Shown piece after piece: positions 22,826 to 32,766 of a stretch of 64,000 nucleotides of DNA; position 1 is the first letter of the stretch; each line of letters starts with the position of its first letter. The DNA lies in NCBI GenBank assembly GCA_027922465.2, contig BQMF02000788.1, positions 47,178-111,177 of the forward strand, in the 5' to 3' direction. The notes under the pieces are model-generated. The model searched no databases. It was not told the origin of the DNA and was given only the letters and a program-made list of their open reading frames with translations. The stretch is from Turritopsis dohrnii (lineage: Eukaryota > Cnidaria > Hydrozoa > Anthoathecata > Oceaniidae). A program made the translations under genes and the position numbers.

Positions 22826-24266
22826 TAATTCGCAATTGAGCATCCCACTTTTGTTTTAGAGAGTGATAAATTTACTTTTTTTTCACGGTCAAATCCTTCT
22901 TATTTTTTCCCTTTTCGTTGTAAAGCCATGTAGAGGCGACAGACACTTTTTTTGATGTTACGTAATCTAAGTGTGACGTCTAAATTTTTAAACCAATCAA
23001 AACGCAAGAAATTATTTTTTTGCCAATTTCATTGGTTGCCGATTTCCAAAAAATTAGTTCGTTTATAACCGATTTTCATTATCGCAGTCGCAGAAATACA
23101 GATTTGTATACGTGCTGCTTATTAAACTGTTTTAGTTTAACTTTTATTGTTATTGTATTTTAGATTTTCTTTTAGATTAATAAAAGAATAGGTATAACCA
23201 CATGCTTAGGTGAGTTTTTAAACAGATGTTGTTTTTTTATATATAGGTTTTTCAGAGGAAAACGAAACGAAGAACGAGATGAAGAAAGTCATGAAGAAAG
23301 TCTATTTTTATTTTACGAGCTGTTTACGTATTTCTTTTTATAGTTATCAAATAGTTATGGGAGTGCAGCAGTAGAGTAGTGTAAATGAAGTTGAAGTTGT
23401 TTAAAAATGGCTGCAGAAAGGATGCTGTTTATTTACATTGGTGAAGAAAATGGTTTTACTTCTTTTTGGAGAGAAATTGTTTGGAAAAGATATAAAGTAA
23501 TATACGTGAGTACATGAGTCAAACGGATTTAATAAATACAGTGTTAAAAGAGAATAAAAACAGAGTTAAAACGATCAAATCATTAAGATGCATGTCCCAC
23601 GAGCAGTTACTGATTTGTTTTGGTAACGAAATTGCTGTTCCTTATTTTATTTAATTCAAAATGGCTCCACAGTTATGAAGTTACGAAGAAAGCATTTTTA
23701 TGACTTTCACTGTATAAAAATGGTAGTGGAATTGCAGTAGAAAGCAAAGAGAAAGTGTATTTTTACAATAGGAAAGTATGCTGGAAAGTTAATCGAGTGT
23801 TATTAATTTGTTTACAGGTATGAAATATGGAAAGTACAAGAGTTTAGAAGTGTTTGATAATTGCTACAGAACATGATCAATATTGTTTACTATCATGATG
23901 ATGTGAATTGGTATTGAAAGGTGAAGTTAAAATAGTATCTATTTAGTTAAAACACAGTTAGTATTAGTGGATACACTAGTAACCCGTGTAAAATTTTTTT
24001 ACAGGTTTTGATCGATGTGAGCTGAACAGAGGGAAAGGCTTAGTATAATGAATTTAAGTATAATAAAGTTCCTCAATTGCTTGGAATGTAGACCAGTACA
24101 AAAATATCAAATGAGAGGAGCGATTTCAAACAACATGGTAGGTTGACGTGATTTGGCTACGAAGAACTATTTACTGAATCGTGACAATGGAAGTAAAAAA
24201 AGATAACAGATTGACAACAAACATTTATTCTCAAATAAAAAACAAATATACAAACAACGAAATACT

Positions 24267-24333
24267 AATTCTACGCTGTAAGAAACATTATACTTATACT
24301 TTCATTTTACCCTGTTTCTTACAGCGTAGAATT
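24267..24333. repeat. Perfect 20-bp inverted repeat
   Basis: AATTCTACGCTGTAAGAAAC at 24267-24286 and its exact reverse complement at 24314-24333 flank a 27-base spacer. The stop codon of the micro-exon gene lies inside the right arm. It could fold as a strong hairpin in DNA or in the transcript's last exon and 3'UTR. Confidence 0.85.
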
Positions 24334-25569
24334 ATTCAAAATTTTTATAATATTTTTCAATAGATTATTTTTATTTTTTTTATTATTATTATTTTTTTTA
24401 TTGTATATATAGTCGGGCCGGTCCCGACCACCATTTTTGGACCAAACCCGAAAGGCCGCCATTGATTGGGAGCCCGGGTTTGTTTCCCGGTAACGGGCAA
24501 AATCCACATACGTGAGTTCTAAACAAAATCAATAGAAATTAATAGTTTACCGCAAATACAATAAGTTGATGTTAGATTCTACAAATTAAATCTTACTTTT
24601 TTCACTGTTAGTTTCGACATCGAGATCTGAAAAAATATCATACATGTGACTGATCAAAGAAGACACTTAAATGAACTATGTGTGGCGCAAAATAAAATCT
24701 ATTCATAAACTTACTATTTGCGCTGGTACTTGGGACCGGTTTTCCAATTGATGAAGGCTTTCCAACATCTAAAAACATATGGAACATAACAGTTACAGAA
24801 GTGTTAAGAAGAGATACATTATACATTCATTAAAAATAAGAATATTTGCACTCTTACTATTTGCAGTGGGCGCATCCACATCCATTAGATCTGAAAAAAA
24901 TATATAACCGTGCCTATATGTACTGATCACTGCTCAAAGAATGGTATTGTTATACATGAACATGAACATGATTACGAAAACTCACTATTCACATATTTGC
25001 TTGTTGTAGCATTATCTAAAAAAGTTATATGCGTATATATCTACACCCATAACATATGAAGGAAGGAGTCATATGAATGAAAGGCGTCATATGAATGAAA
25101 CATATATATTATCTAGCTATTACTTAGAAAGCTTACCAGAACGGGTTTTCTGTATGGGCTGTGCCCGTTTAACCATTTTCATTACTAAAAATAAAATGTT
25201 TATGAATCAAACTATTATGTATCAAACATGATTTCGTAATATGAATTTCTTTCAGCTTCCTTCAGGGTCTTCAAAAGGTATCATAGAAATGTAGTTATGT
25301 TTAATTGCATACCTGGTTTCTTTTTGTCATATTGTTGTAACTCTAAAAATAAAGCAGTTAAAACCATAGTATCTTCTTTAATGAAAAAGCGGTGAAAGTA
25401 AATAATGTAAACCTTACTTGCAGCACATTCTGTTTCGAATACTAAAATATAGGAGGAAGATATATTTATTAGAATGCAAATAACTGAAATGCAATAGAAA
25501 ATCCCAGTTAAAAATGTACAACTTACTGAGGTCTGTGTTGGCTGCAGCCATTATATTTTTTTTTTATTA
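24319..25569 (-). CDS. Micro-exon gene carried in the Helitron, unknown function
   Basis: Nine exons are inferred on the minus strand: 25569-25527 (ATG at 25551), 25441-25418, 25342-25313, 25184-25137, 25015-24986, 24890-24858, 24768-24715, 24626-24597 and 24518-24319. Seven internal exons are 24, 30, 48, 30, 33, 54 and 30 nt. Each is preceded by TAG or CAG and followed by a GTAAG, GTATG or GTGAG donor. All eight introns fall in phase 1, so any exon can be skipped without changing frame. The product would be 157 residues, hydrophilic, with Lys/Thr/Ser/Asn-rich pieces (KMVKRAQPIQKTRS, VGKPSSIGKPVPSTSAN), FARYRETNPGSQSMAAFRVW, and an Asn/Lys-rich tail. There is no signal peptide or known domain. 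Being between helicase and the Helitron 3' end, it is cargo, either captured or native. Confidence 0.6.
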
Positions 25570-26122
25570 CTAAAATTAAATAAAAATTTCATAGTTTTAA
25601 TTTACAACTCTTACAAAAATAATGCTAAAGATACTACATTACTAAACTGAAAATATATCTCTTTCAAAGAGATGCCCTGACTTTTGGTTCATGAATTGCC
25701 TATGGAGATGTGTTGCTATTGACTAAAAGCTCGTGATTTTCCATGCGCAATTCATGGTAACAGAGTACACGACGGGAACGTAAGTCAATGGGACTTGTAC
25801 TCCACCTAAAGAAGAAATGAACATATCATGCGATATAAGTTGATTACATTTCTTCAGTATGAAATATAGCAGTTAACAGCTGGCACCTTAAGGAACAGTC
25901 ATCGTGTATCAGAAAAAACGGAGACAGTAGTTCTACTATAAACAGCATTAACGAACCACCTAGTGGATAGAATAGATATCACACTGGTAAAGATACCCAA
26001 AGGAAAACTATACACAGTGTAATAATCATCCATCACATCCGTCACAATAATACACATGTTACTGAACTTAAAAAAGGGCACAGATTATGGCAAACTGCAC
26101 AACAAACAAAACAATAAATAAT

Positions 26123-27847
26123 TTACTGTAAAACTTGTGGGAATACAACATTCTGTGTATACAACTTCCCATTGATGTAACCTTGTTTACCTGTGGCAGC
26201 AACTTTGACTTTAACATTATCAAATGCCTTTGCCCTAGAACAGGCTACATATAGTTGACCATGTGAAAAGCACGGCCGTTGTAGAAACAAACCAATTTTT
26301 TCAAATGTTTGACCTTGACTCTTATTAACAGTGAAAGAATAAGCCAAACGAATCGGCAGTTGTCTACGTTTCAAAGTGAAAGGCATACCTGTGTCAGAGG
26401 GTGACAATTGTACCCTAGGTATGAAAATTGTTTCTCCAACAGCTGACCCTGTCAAAACGTCAGCTTTAATAAAATTCTGCGATAGTTCCCGAACAATCAA
26501 GCGTGTCCCGTTGCAAAGACCCTTCTTGATGTTCAAATTTCGTAAAAGCATAATTATTGCTCCAACTTTAAGTTTCAAACAATGTGGAGGCATACCAGAT
26601 GGTGTGATGCTGTTTAAAAAATCAAGCGGATAATTTTGTCGCTCGTCCTCATCATCACAATCAACTTCATCCGCACTATAATAGCAAACTGGTTCACCAG
26701 GCAATCTTTCCAACACCTCATTATTAATTATTAATGACTGCTCATTTGTAGGTGTCAAAATAGCAGTCGAAGCATATTGATGAGGTTCCAGGCCGCCATA
26801 CATGACTGAAATAAGTGATGTGTTTTCAGACACGACACAGCAATCTGGAATTTCAATGGCACCTTTAGCAGGATCATCTTGTTTAAATGGTAATTCCCCA
26901 TTACCCAATTGCAACAGCCACTGACAAAATTGTTGCTCCTCAGGTCTAGCTCTCATGTTTTGAGTTAATGAGAATTTTGACACCGAACCCCACAATGCAG
27001 AACTGGTTAAACACACCTCAATAACATCAGTAGGTTTTGCTTTCTTTACAACAGGTAAGCATTGACGGAAATCTCCGCCCCATAACAGTACTTTGCCACC
27101 AAAGAGAGTATCGTTTTTACAAACATCACGAAGTAATCGATCGATGGCATGAAAAATATGAGTGGAAACCATTGTCACTTCATCGATGAGAAACAGGTCT
27201 ACACTACGTAAGTATTCAGCATGTTTTGATGTCGGAGTTACATTACAAACACTGTTTTCTAAAACAGGAACAGGCAAACGAAATAAGGAATGCAATGTAC
27301 AACCACCAGACAATAAAGTGGCTGCAATACCTGTATATGCAGCAGTAGCGACTTTCCAACCTCTGGCCCTACATGCTGCTATAACATAGTTGTATGTAAA
27401 CGTTTTACCTGTGCCAGCTGGTCCATCAAGATAAAACAATGTTTCAGGTTGTGCCAAAGCGTTTTTTACATTTGAAACAGCAGATAATATTGCATCAGCC
27501 ACAGCCACCTGCTGCTCATTAAGCAGAGGCCTTACCTGTTGTGTCTGGTCAATGTATAAGTTTACATCAACCTCTTCCTCGTCAATTTGTTCAATTAACT
27601 CAGGAAGGTTTAATTGCGTTAAGGACATACCAAATTGTTTGAGTATGTTATCGATATATCCCAAAACCTTTTGCTCAGCTTGAGTAGCAGGCAATGTGCG
27701 CGCATAATCCTCGCACAATTGATCCTTGAATGTATTCCACAGATCTAACGGATTCAATGGCTCACAGTGTGTCAATATTGTGACGAACAATTGCCTCAAT
27801 TGTTGAGCATTTGGAATGTAGATGCCTCTTCCAATGTATTGTGCCAT
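26123..27847 (-). CDS. Helitron helicase domain (SF1, Pif1-like)
   Basis: It unwinds DNA for rolling-circle transposition and is normally fused to Rep. Motifs in order: Walker A GPAGTGKTF near residue 142, Walker B-like LFLIDEVTM near 217, LLWGGDFRQCLPV near 255, LTQNMRARPE near 295, AYSFTVNKSQGQTFEKIGLF near 505 and LYVACSRAK near 533. The end YINGKLYTQNVVFPQ is typical of the family. The N-terminal NAQQLRQLFVTILTHCEP is the usual Rep-helicase junction. The preceding residues, starting MAQYIGRG, are an out-of-frame reading of the Rep end, so the annotated ATG is probably not a true start. Confidence 0.9.
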   Translation of the reverse strand: MAQYIGRGIYIPNAQQLRQLFVTILTHCEPLNPLDLWNTFKDQLCEDYARTLPATQAEQKVLGYIDNILKQFGMSLTQLNLPELIEQIDEEEVDVNLYIDQTQQVRPLLNEQQVAVADAILSAVSNVKNALAQPETLFYLDGPAGTGKTFTYNYVIAACRARGWKVATAAYTGIAATLLSGGCTLHSLFRLPVPVLENSVCNVTPTSKHAEYLRSVDLFLIDEVTMVSTHIFHAIDRLLRDVCKNDTLFGGKVLLWGGDFRQCLPVVKKAKPTDVIEVCLTSSALWGSVSKFSLTQNMRARPEEQQFCQWLLQLGNGELPFKQDDPAKGAIEIPDCCVVSENTSLISVMYGGLEPHQYASTAILTPTNEQSLIINNEVLERLPGEPVCYYSADEVDCDDEDERQNYPLDFLNSITPSGMPPHCLKLKVGAIIMLLRNLNIKKGLCNGTRLIVRELSQNFIKADVLTGSAVGETIFIPRVQLSPSDTGMPFTLKRRQLPIRLAYSFTVNKSQGQTFEKIGLFLQRPCFSHGQLYVACSRAKAFDNVKVKVAATGKQGYINGKLYTQNVVFPQVLQ

Positions 27848-30718
27848 TCATCATCATCTTGAAGAAGACCTCTTGCAATACATGCTTCACGGAACGTATC
27901 AAAAACCACCCCATTGAACGTGCGCAAATACTCGAATGATGTAGCACCAGGGATGTGAAGCAATAAAACACGAAGGAAAAATCTTTCTCCTTCTGTTGGT
28001 CTTGCATTGTATAGTCGAGCAATTATTGGCTTATATGTTTTATCTCTTGCTTTCCATTTTTTTTCCTTATCATGAAATACATAATGATATGGAATGTCAG
28101 GAAACAGATATTGTCGGGCATCAGGATCTTCAACATTCAATTTAAACCATGCTGTGAGGTGAGTGTCTCTCATAGATGCCCTGTCAGCAGCTGCATACTC
28201 TTCACCAGGTTGAAAATAAACTCGTTGAAGATCTGGCAAATGCACTGCCAATCTTTTGATACAGTGTGATTTCTCATGCATAGAGAACTCAAAGATTCTC
28301 CACAGAGCTTCAGGTGCACTAACATATCGAGCATCTAAAAAAGTTTTAATTTCATCATATTGCAATTGTTCGTTAATTTCGACATGCGCTCGATCATGTC
28401 CTTTATATACGTATTTGAATAAATATTTAACACTTTTTATAGAAGTACAGGCCTCCAAATTTATATGCGCATTATATTTCTTTGATAACCAGGGACAGTA
28501 TGGAACTACCCATCGATTATCTAAATCTACATTTTTAACCCTCACAGTTCGACCATTATTTCGTCTGCGATACAAAGGATAGCCATTAACATTCATTTGT
28601 GTTGCATCACAGAATGATTTGGGAAAGTCTTTGGTACAGTTGCCATCATCTCCCATACAAACAGAAGTCTCATTGTAAATCCCGCATGGACCATGTATCA
28701 TACACGATTTGATGATGTTGTGTAGTTCTGGCTCCTCATCGGGATCAGGGATTTCAGCACATATCAAGCTGTCAACATCATCAGCATTTTGTAATTTATC
28801 CTCTTGTGCTAAATGAATAAGAATATGTGCATGAGGTAAAGAACGCTTTTGAAATTCAATCACATAAAGGTGAGAAATTGTTTTCCCCAATACACCATTT
28901 TTTATGACATCATTTAAAAGTGCTTTCAATTTCAAATTAAAAACACGTGCAACCAAGTCAGGTCGATAATGTGCAGGCTCATTATCTAAATTTTCGGTAA
29001 TTTCCTTCCAATTTGGATTACATGTAAAAGTGCAGAACAAATCAGGTTTTCCCATTTTAGTCACCATAGCCATTGCATCTTGGTAATTTTGTTGCATAGC
29101 TCTTGGACTGCCCTGAAAAGACGATGGTAATATCACAGGTCTGCCTGCATTTAAACCTCTATTTCCTGCAACATTGGCAAGATGATCAATCAACCCTTGA
29201 TATTGCTCAACACGTAACACTTTTTGGTTTTTCCGAATATAGTTGAGACGTTCAGATTCCACCTTACAGTAACAGTCAACCGCGAATTGTTGAAATAATC
29301 TTTTACCTTTTAAGATGGGATTAAAATCATTTCTGTATGAAAACCTATAAGTATAATATTGTAATGCAGTTGTGCGACACCGACTACCTGTAGCATATTC
29401 AGCTACATGAGGAATATCTGTAGTCCATCCAGACTCTCCCCTTGGAAAAAAGACTGGATAAACCATTGGATCCAGATGTGATGAATTTGTTGGTAGACAT
29501 TGCAATGGTCTGTCTCGAGGATAAACAACAATATCCCGAAAGGCAGGTGGTGCACCATCTTCACCAACAAAAACAGCTGCTACTTCATCATGGTGTGGTA
29601 GATTGTAACGCCGCCGATCGCCACCACTCCTTAGGTGCATTCTAACCTAAATTTAAAAATGTAAGATTTTGAAAATAAATGATTTTAAAAAAAACCTAGA
29701 AAGATTACTGATTAATAACTCAAAATTTTACCAAAGATGGTTGGCGATTTTGCTCTTGGGCAAGCCGTAATTCCTCAGCTTCTACCTCACTCATGTATTT
29801 GTATGCAGCAGCGTAAGGACTTTCTCTAATAATGATGTCTTGCAAATTTTGCATTACTTCAGGCGAACAACCTTGATTTTCAGGTCTTGCCATTCTTTCA
29901 TTGAATGCATCCATCCCATCATAAATGTACAACTGACCATATGATGGAGGCACTCCTTCTGACGGATGTAGATTCCCTGTACGGTGACATACCTGACCAT
30001 TAATTCGAAAGACAGGTGGTCCTCGACCTGGTGGTACAGCCATCTTTGCACCCATCGACGCAAAAGCGACAGAACTGTTAAACTTTCGAATATTTTCTTG
30101 AAAGTTCTTTGCTTGATTTGTATTACCTACTAAAAGATCTTTAAGATCATTAGGGTAATTAATGTCATTAAGGTGTATCTTACCATTATGACAACATTTG
30201 AAATTGCTTTCATCAGCAAACATTTTAGCACCACAGCGTTGACAAACCTTGTCCATGAGGCCTAAGTAATGTTGCTCAGGCAATTGATCAGGTTGACGCG
30301 CAGCACAATGCAAACTTAATGTAGCCCGTCTAGCTCGCATACGTTGCATATTTCTATTCCGCCTAACTAATCTTTCGTCAGCGTTTTCATTTTGACGGTT
30401 CTGAACGCTTCTTTCAGCATCGCGATTCCTACGGCGCTCATTCTCAGAAATACCTTGAGAATTATGGAGATCATCCATGTTATCATGCGTTTCACGACGT
30501 CGCGCAATAGCGACATCTTCGTGTGCAAACCTACGTTGGATTACTGATCGAATTTGTTGTTGATCAGGTGGTTGCAAAACAAATTGTCCATTCCTAAAAG
30601 TTGCTGGAATGGCAGGGGCAATAGTATTGCCTCTTCCTATATTATACATGACAGACAGTAGTAATAATAAGGAAACTTTAGAATAAATATAACTACCAAA
30701 TTGTTGATTAACTCCCAA
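27796..30718 (-). CDS. Helitron Rep (HUH endonuclease) with zinc-finger N-terminus
   Basis: Two exons are read: about 30718-29732 and 29646-27796, with an 85-nt intron (29731-29647; donor TTTG^GTAAAA, acceptor TTTAG^GTTAGA) that keeps frame. Exon 1 has a basic, Asn/Arg-rich region and a zinc-finger-like VCQRCGAKMF...KCCHNG. Exon 2 starts GDRRRYNLPHHDEVAAVFVG, has the HUH motif in SLPHAHILIHL, and two catalytic tyrosines in KYLFKYVYKGHDRA. It cuts and rejoins strands at the element ends. The end TFQMLNN and stop arise from a frame change to the helicase near 27806. The start is uncertain: the first ATG in exon 1 is near 30652, and a 24-nt micro-exon may precede at 30726-30703. Confidence 0.85.
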
Positions 30719-30894
30719 CCCTGAATAAAATAAAAGTTTGACTTTTATGAAAATTAGAAACGCAATTTAAATATAGGTTTCATGAAAGAAAAACATAACT
30801 GTAACACATTGTAACAATCACCTGAGAAAACTCTGAACTGTTCTTAAAATATCGTCAGACTCTTTTTAACTTTCTGCTTTATATCAATTCTGAA

Positions 30895-31120
30895 TAAAGA
30901 ACCATAAAAACACACTTTCATTTTCCATAAATCATCTTCCGAAATTAACAACAATAATAAATTACCTCGTAAACTTTACTGGCTTTAATCTTTACTCTTT
31001 AATCTTTTTCTGTTTCTCTGAATAAGAATTAAAATAAGACACTTTCATTTTCCATTTCATTTCTATCGAAATAAACAACAATACAAACTTACCTCATAAA
31101 CTTTACTGGCTTTCGCTTTC
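30895..31120 (-). repeat. Tandem duplication in the Helitron 5' region, with repeated donor sites
   Basis: Two copies of roughly 118 bp share ACACTTTCATTTTCCAT, AACAACAATA and ACTTTACTGGCTTT. On the minus strand each contains CCAGTAAAGTTTAYGAG followed by GTAA. The downstream copy looks like a 52-nt exon at 31017-30966 after TTATTCAG. These may be 5'UTR or leader exons of Rep. Confidence 0.45.
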
Positions 31121-31163
31121 TTTTCTTTTCTTTTCTTTTCTTTCTTTTCTTTTTCTTTTTTTT
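31108..31163. repeat. (TTTTC)n low-complexity tract
   Basis: A pyrimidine-rich microsatellite in the Helitron leader. Confidence 0.8.
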
Positions 31164-32452
31164 ATTGTTTGAGTAATCACCTCCTTCACTTTTCAATACG
31201 AAAATGAATTTGTTTACATTTTGAACAAATTTAGTTGCTATATTTACAAAACGTTCGAAACGATAAAAATAAAATGCAATGTAAAGGTATCTGTCCTTTA
31301 CTAATCGTAGAAAAATATTAACCGTGGTCTTAAACACCTTATGAATAATTGACCGCAAAAACGACCCGAAATTTTAGAGAGTGAAAGCGTGAAAAAAGCG
31401 GATGCACAGCGCGTATTAGTATATAGATAAAGGATAAGAGGGATGTTTACTGTTGTGTTTTGAATTTTCCAGCTGAGAGGAGCTTTGAACTGGAAATAAA
31501 AAATGGCTCCACGAATGTTTTCATATGTTAAAAATTTTTCACCTATACTAATTCTGTGATTACATTTGTGTTTTTAATTATTATTTTTAAGGTTATACAT
31601 TTTCAAAGTTTCTTTTACTTTGTTTTGTTATTCTTTAGATTTCGTCATAGCATGATTAGGTTTTTTGTATTTGTTTTTTTAATATTTTGATCTGTTAAAA
31701 TGGAAATGAAGCACATGATGGGTTATAATGTCGAGAGGGTTACTTAAGATTTACTTACTTAATGACTGTGCAATGAAACTATCTTACAAAAAATAAGTGT
31801 TGTTGGCTGTATTTTTCTTAAGTTTATATTTTATCGCGTTTATGCATATTTTGTGTTATGGTAATCGTTTACGTACTATGCCTAGGTATATAACTTTGAA
31901 TTTATGATTTTATTTGCGACTTTTTATCTTTTGTGTAAATTTTTCTTCTTAGTTATTGTTTTTAGGATAAATACGTACTTGAATTTCCTTTTTTTTTTTG
32001 TTTCTTTTTTTTCTTCGGTATTACAATTGAAACATTATTCTTTTAGGCAATAATAAAAAAAGCATAAAGAAATGAAACTCATGGTTTTAATCATGATGTT
32101 GATGGTTTTGGGAAGAACTAACTATATCATTTCAAAAATTCATTAATGGTTGCCGTCCAGAAGTCCAAAAGAAAAAGTTGGAAGGTATCATTTTTGTATA
32201 ATATTCAATGTTTGGTTTTGTATGTCTTAGTAAACGGTTCTGTATTATATATTGCATATTTTTACATTAGAGTTACTTCTCTTCTGCGTATGAATATATA
32301 TTCTGAGCCATGTTGCTATTTGTTTCTGTTTTAAATTTTCTGAATGCAAGAAATGAATTAAAAATTAATGCTGAAAAGAAACTTTTGCAAGAGTTCAATT
32401 CTGCGACACAACGCATACTGAACATGGGTGGCAAGCGCCGCTGCCTGGGATG

Positions 32453-32566
32453 AGTTGCGATTCTATGATTTATTTTTTCGTCACGGGGTATGTACACGGG
32501 AATGGTGGATTTGACCTAATATTTTCAAAGTCAAGTTCAGTAAAAAGTTGACACCCGGGATACTAG
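32453..32566 (+). mobile_element. Isolated Helitron 3' end
   Basis: About 114 bp from GTTGCGATTCTATG to CCCGGGATACTAG match the last part of the units ending at 22678 and 32766. It directly follows the different 3' end of the preceding unit. The hairpin is imperfect here. Confidence 0.6.
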
Positions 32567-32766
32567 TCTATATTTACTAATTTGAGCTGTGTGTCACACT
32601 TTTATTTTAGAGAGTGACATATTTGTTCAATTTTTACGTGGGTACACTTTTGAGTTGCGATTCCATGATTTATTTTTTCGTCACGGGGTACGTACACGGG
32701 AATGGTGGATTTGACCTAATGTTTTCGAAGTTAAGTGCAGTAAAAAGTTTTTACCCAGGATACTAG
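32567..32766 (+). mobile_element. 200-bp mini-Helitron (joined 5' and 3' ends)
   Basis: It starts TCTATATTTACTAATTTG at 32567 and ends AGGATACTAG at 32766, with hairpin GTAAAAA-G-TTTTTAC before it. Only the two termini remain. Both junctions with neighbours have no spacer. Confidence 0.65.

Larger units (their letters stand above)
23976..31427 (-). mobile_element. Autonomous Helitron, 7452 bp, with cargo gene
   Basis: On the minus strand it starts TCTATATACTAATACGCGCT at 31427 and ends TACACGGGTTACTAG at 23976. An AT-rich hairpin (TGTAAAA-AAA-TTTTACA) precedes the end, as in the 3' ends at 22678 and 32766. The flanks are A before TC and T after CTAG, the canonical Helitron A^T insertion. Inside are Rep, helicase and, downstream on the same strand, a nine-exon gene. 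Termini resemble those of the surrounding plus-strand non-autonomous units, so it may mobilise them. Rep and helicase frames are separated by one base near 27806. Confidence 0.8.
22679..32452 (+). mobile_element. Non-autonomous Helitron interrupted by an autonomous Helitron
   Basis: It starts TCTTATTATACTAA at 22679 directly behind a CTAG end. Its left part (22679-23975) parallels the unit at 32767 (shared CGGTCAAA-CCTT, CCCTTTTCG-CGTAAAGCCA, TGTTTATTTACA, TTTGTTTTGGTAACG). Its right part (31428-32452) parallels 33980-34800 (AAAGCATAAAGAAATGAAAC, CATTTCAAAAATTCATTAATGG, CTTCTCTTCTGCGTA). Between them sits the minus-strand Helitron 23976-31427. The 3' end resembles GCGCCGCTGCCTGGG but lacks CTAG, and another 3' end follows at 32453. 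Confidence 0.65.

Noticed and set aside
27796..28582. Plus-strand ORFs across the Helitron Rep region
   Set aside because: They are antisense to Rep, whose motifs and order are clear.
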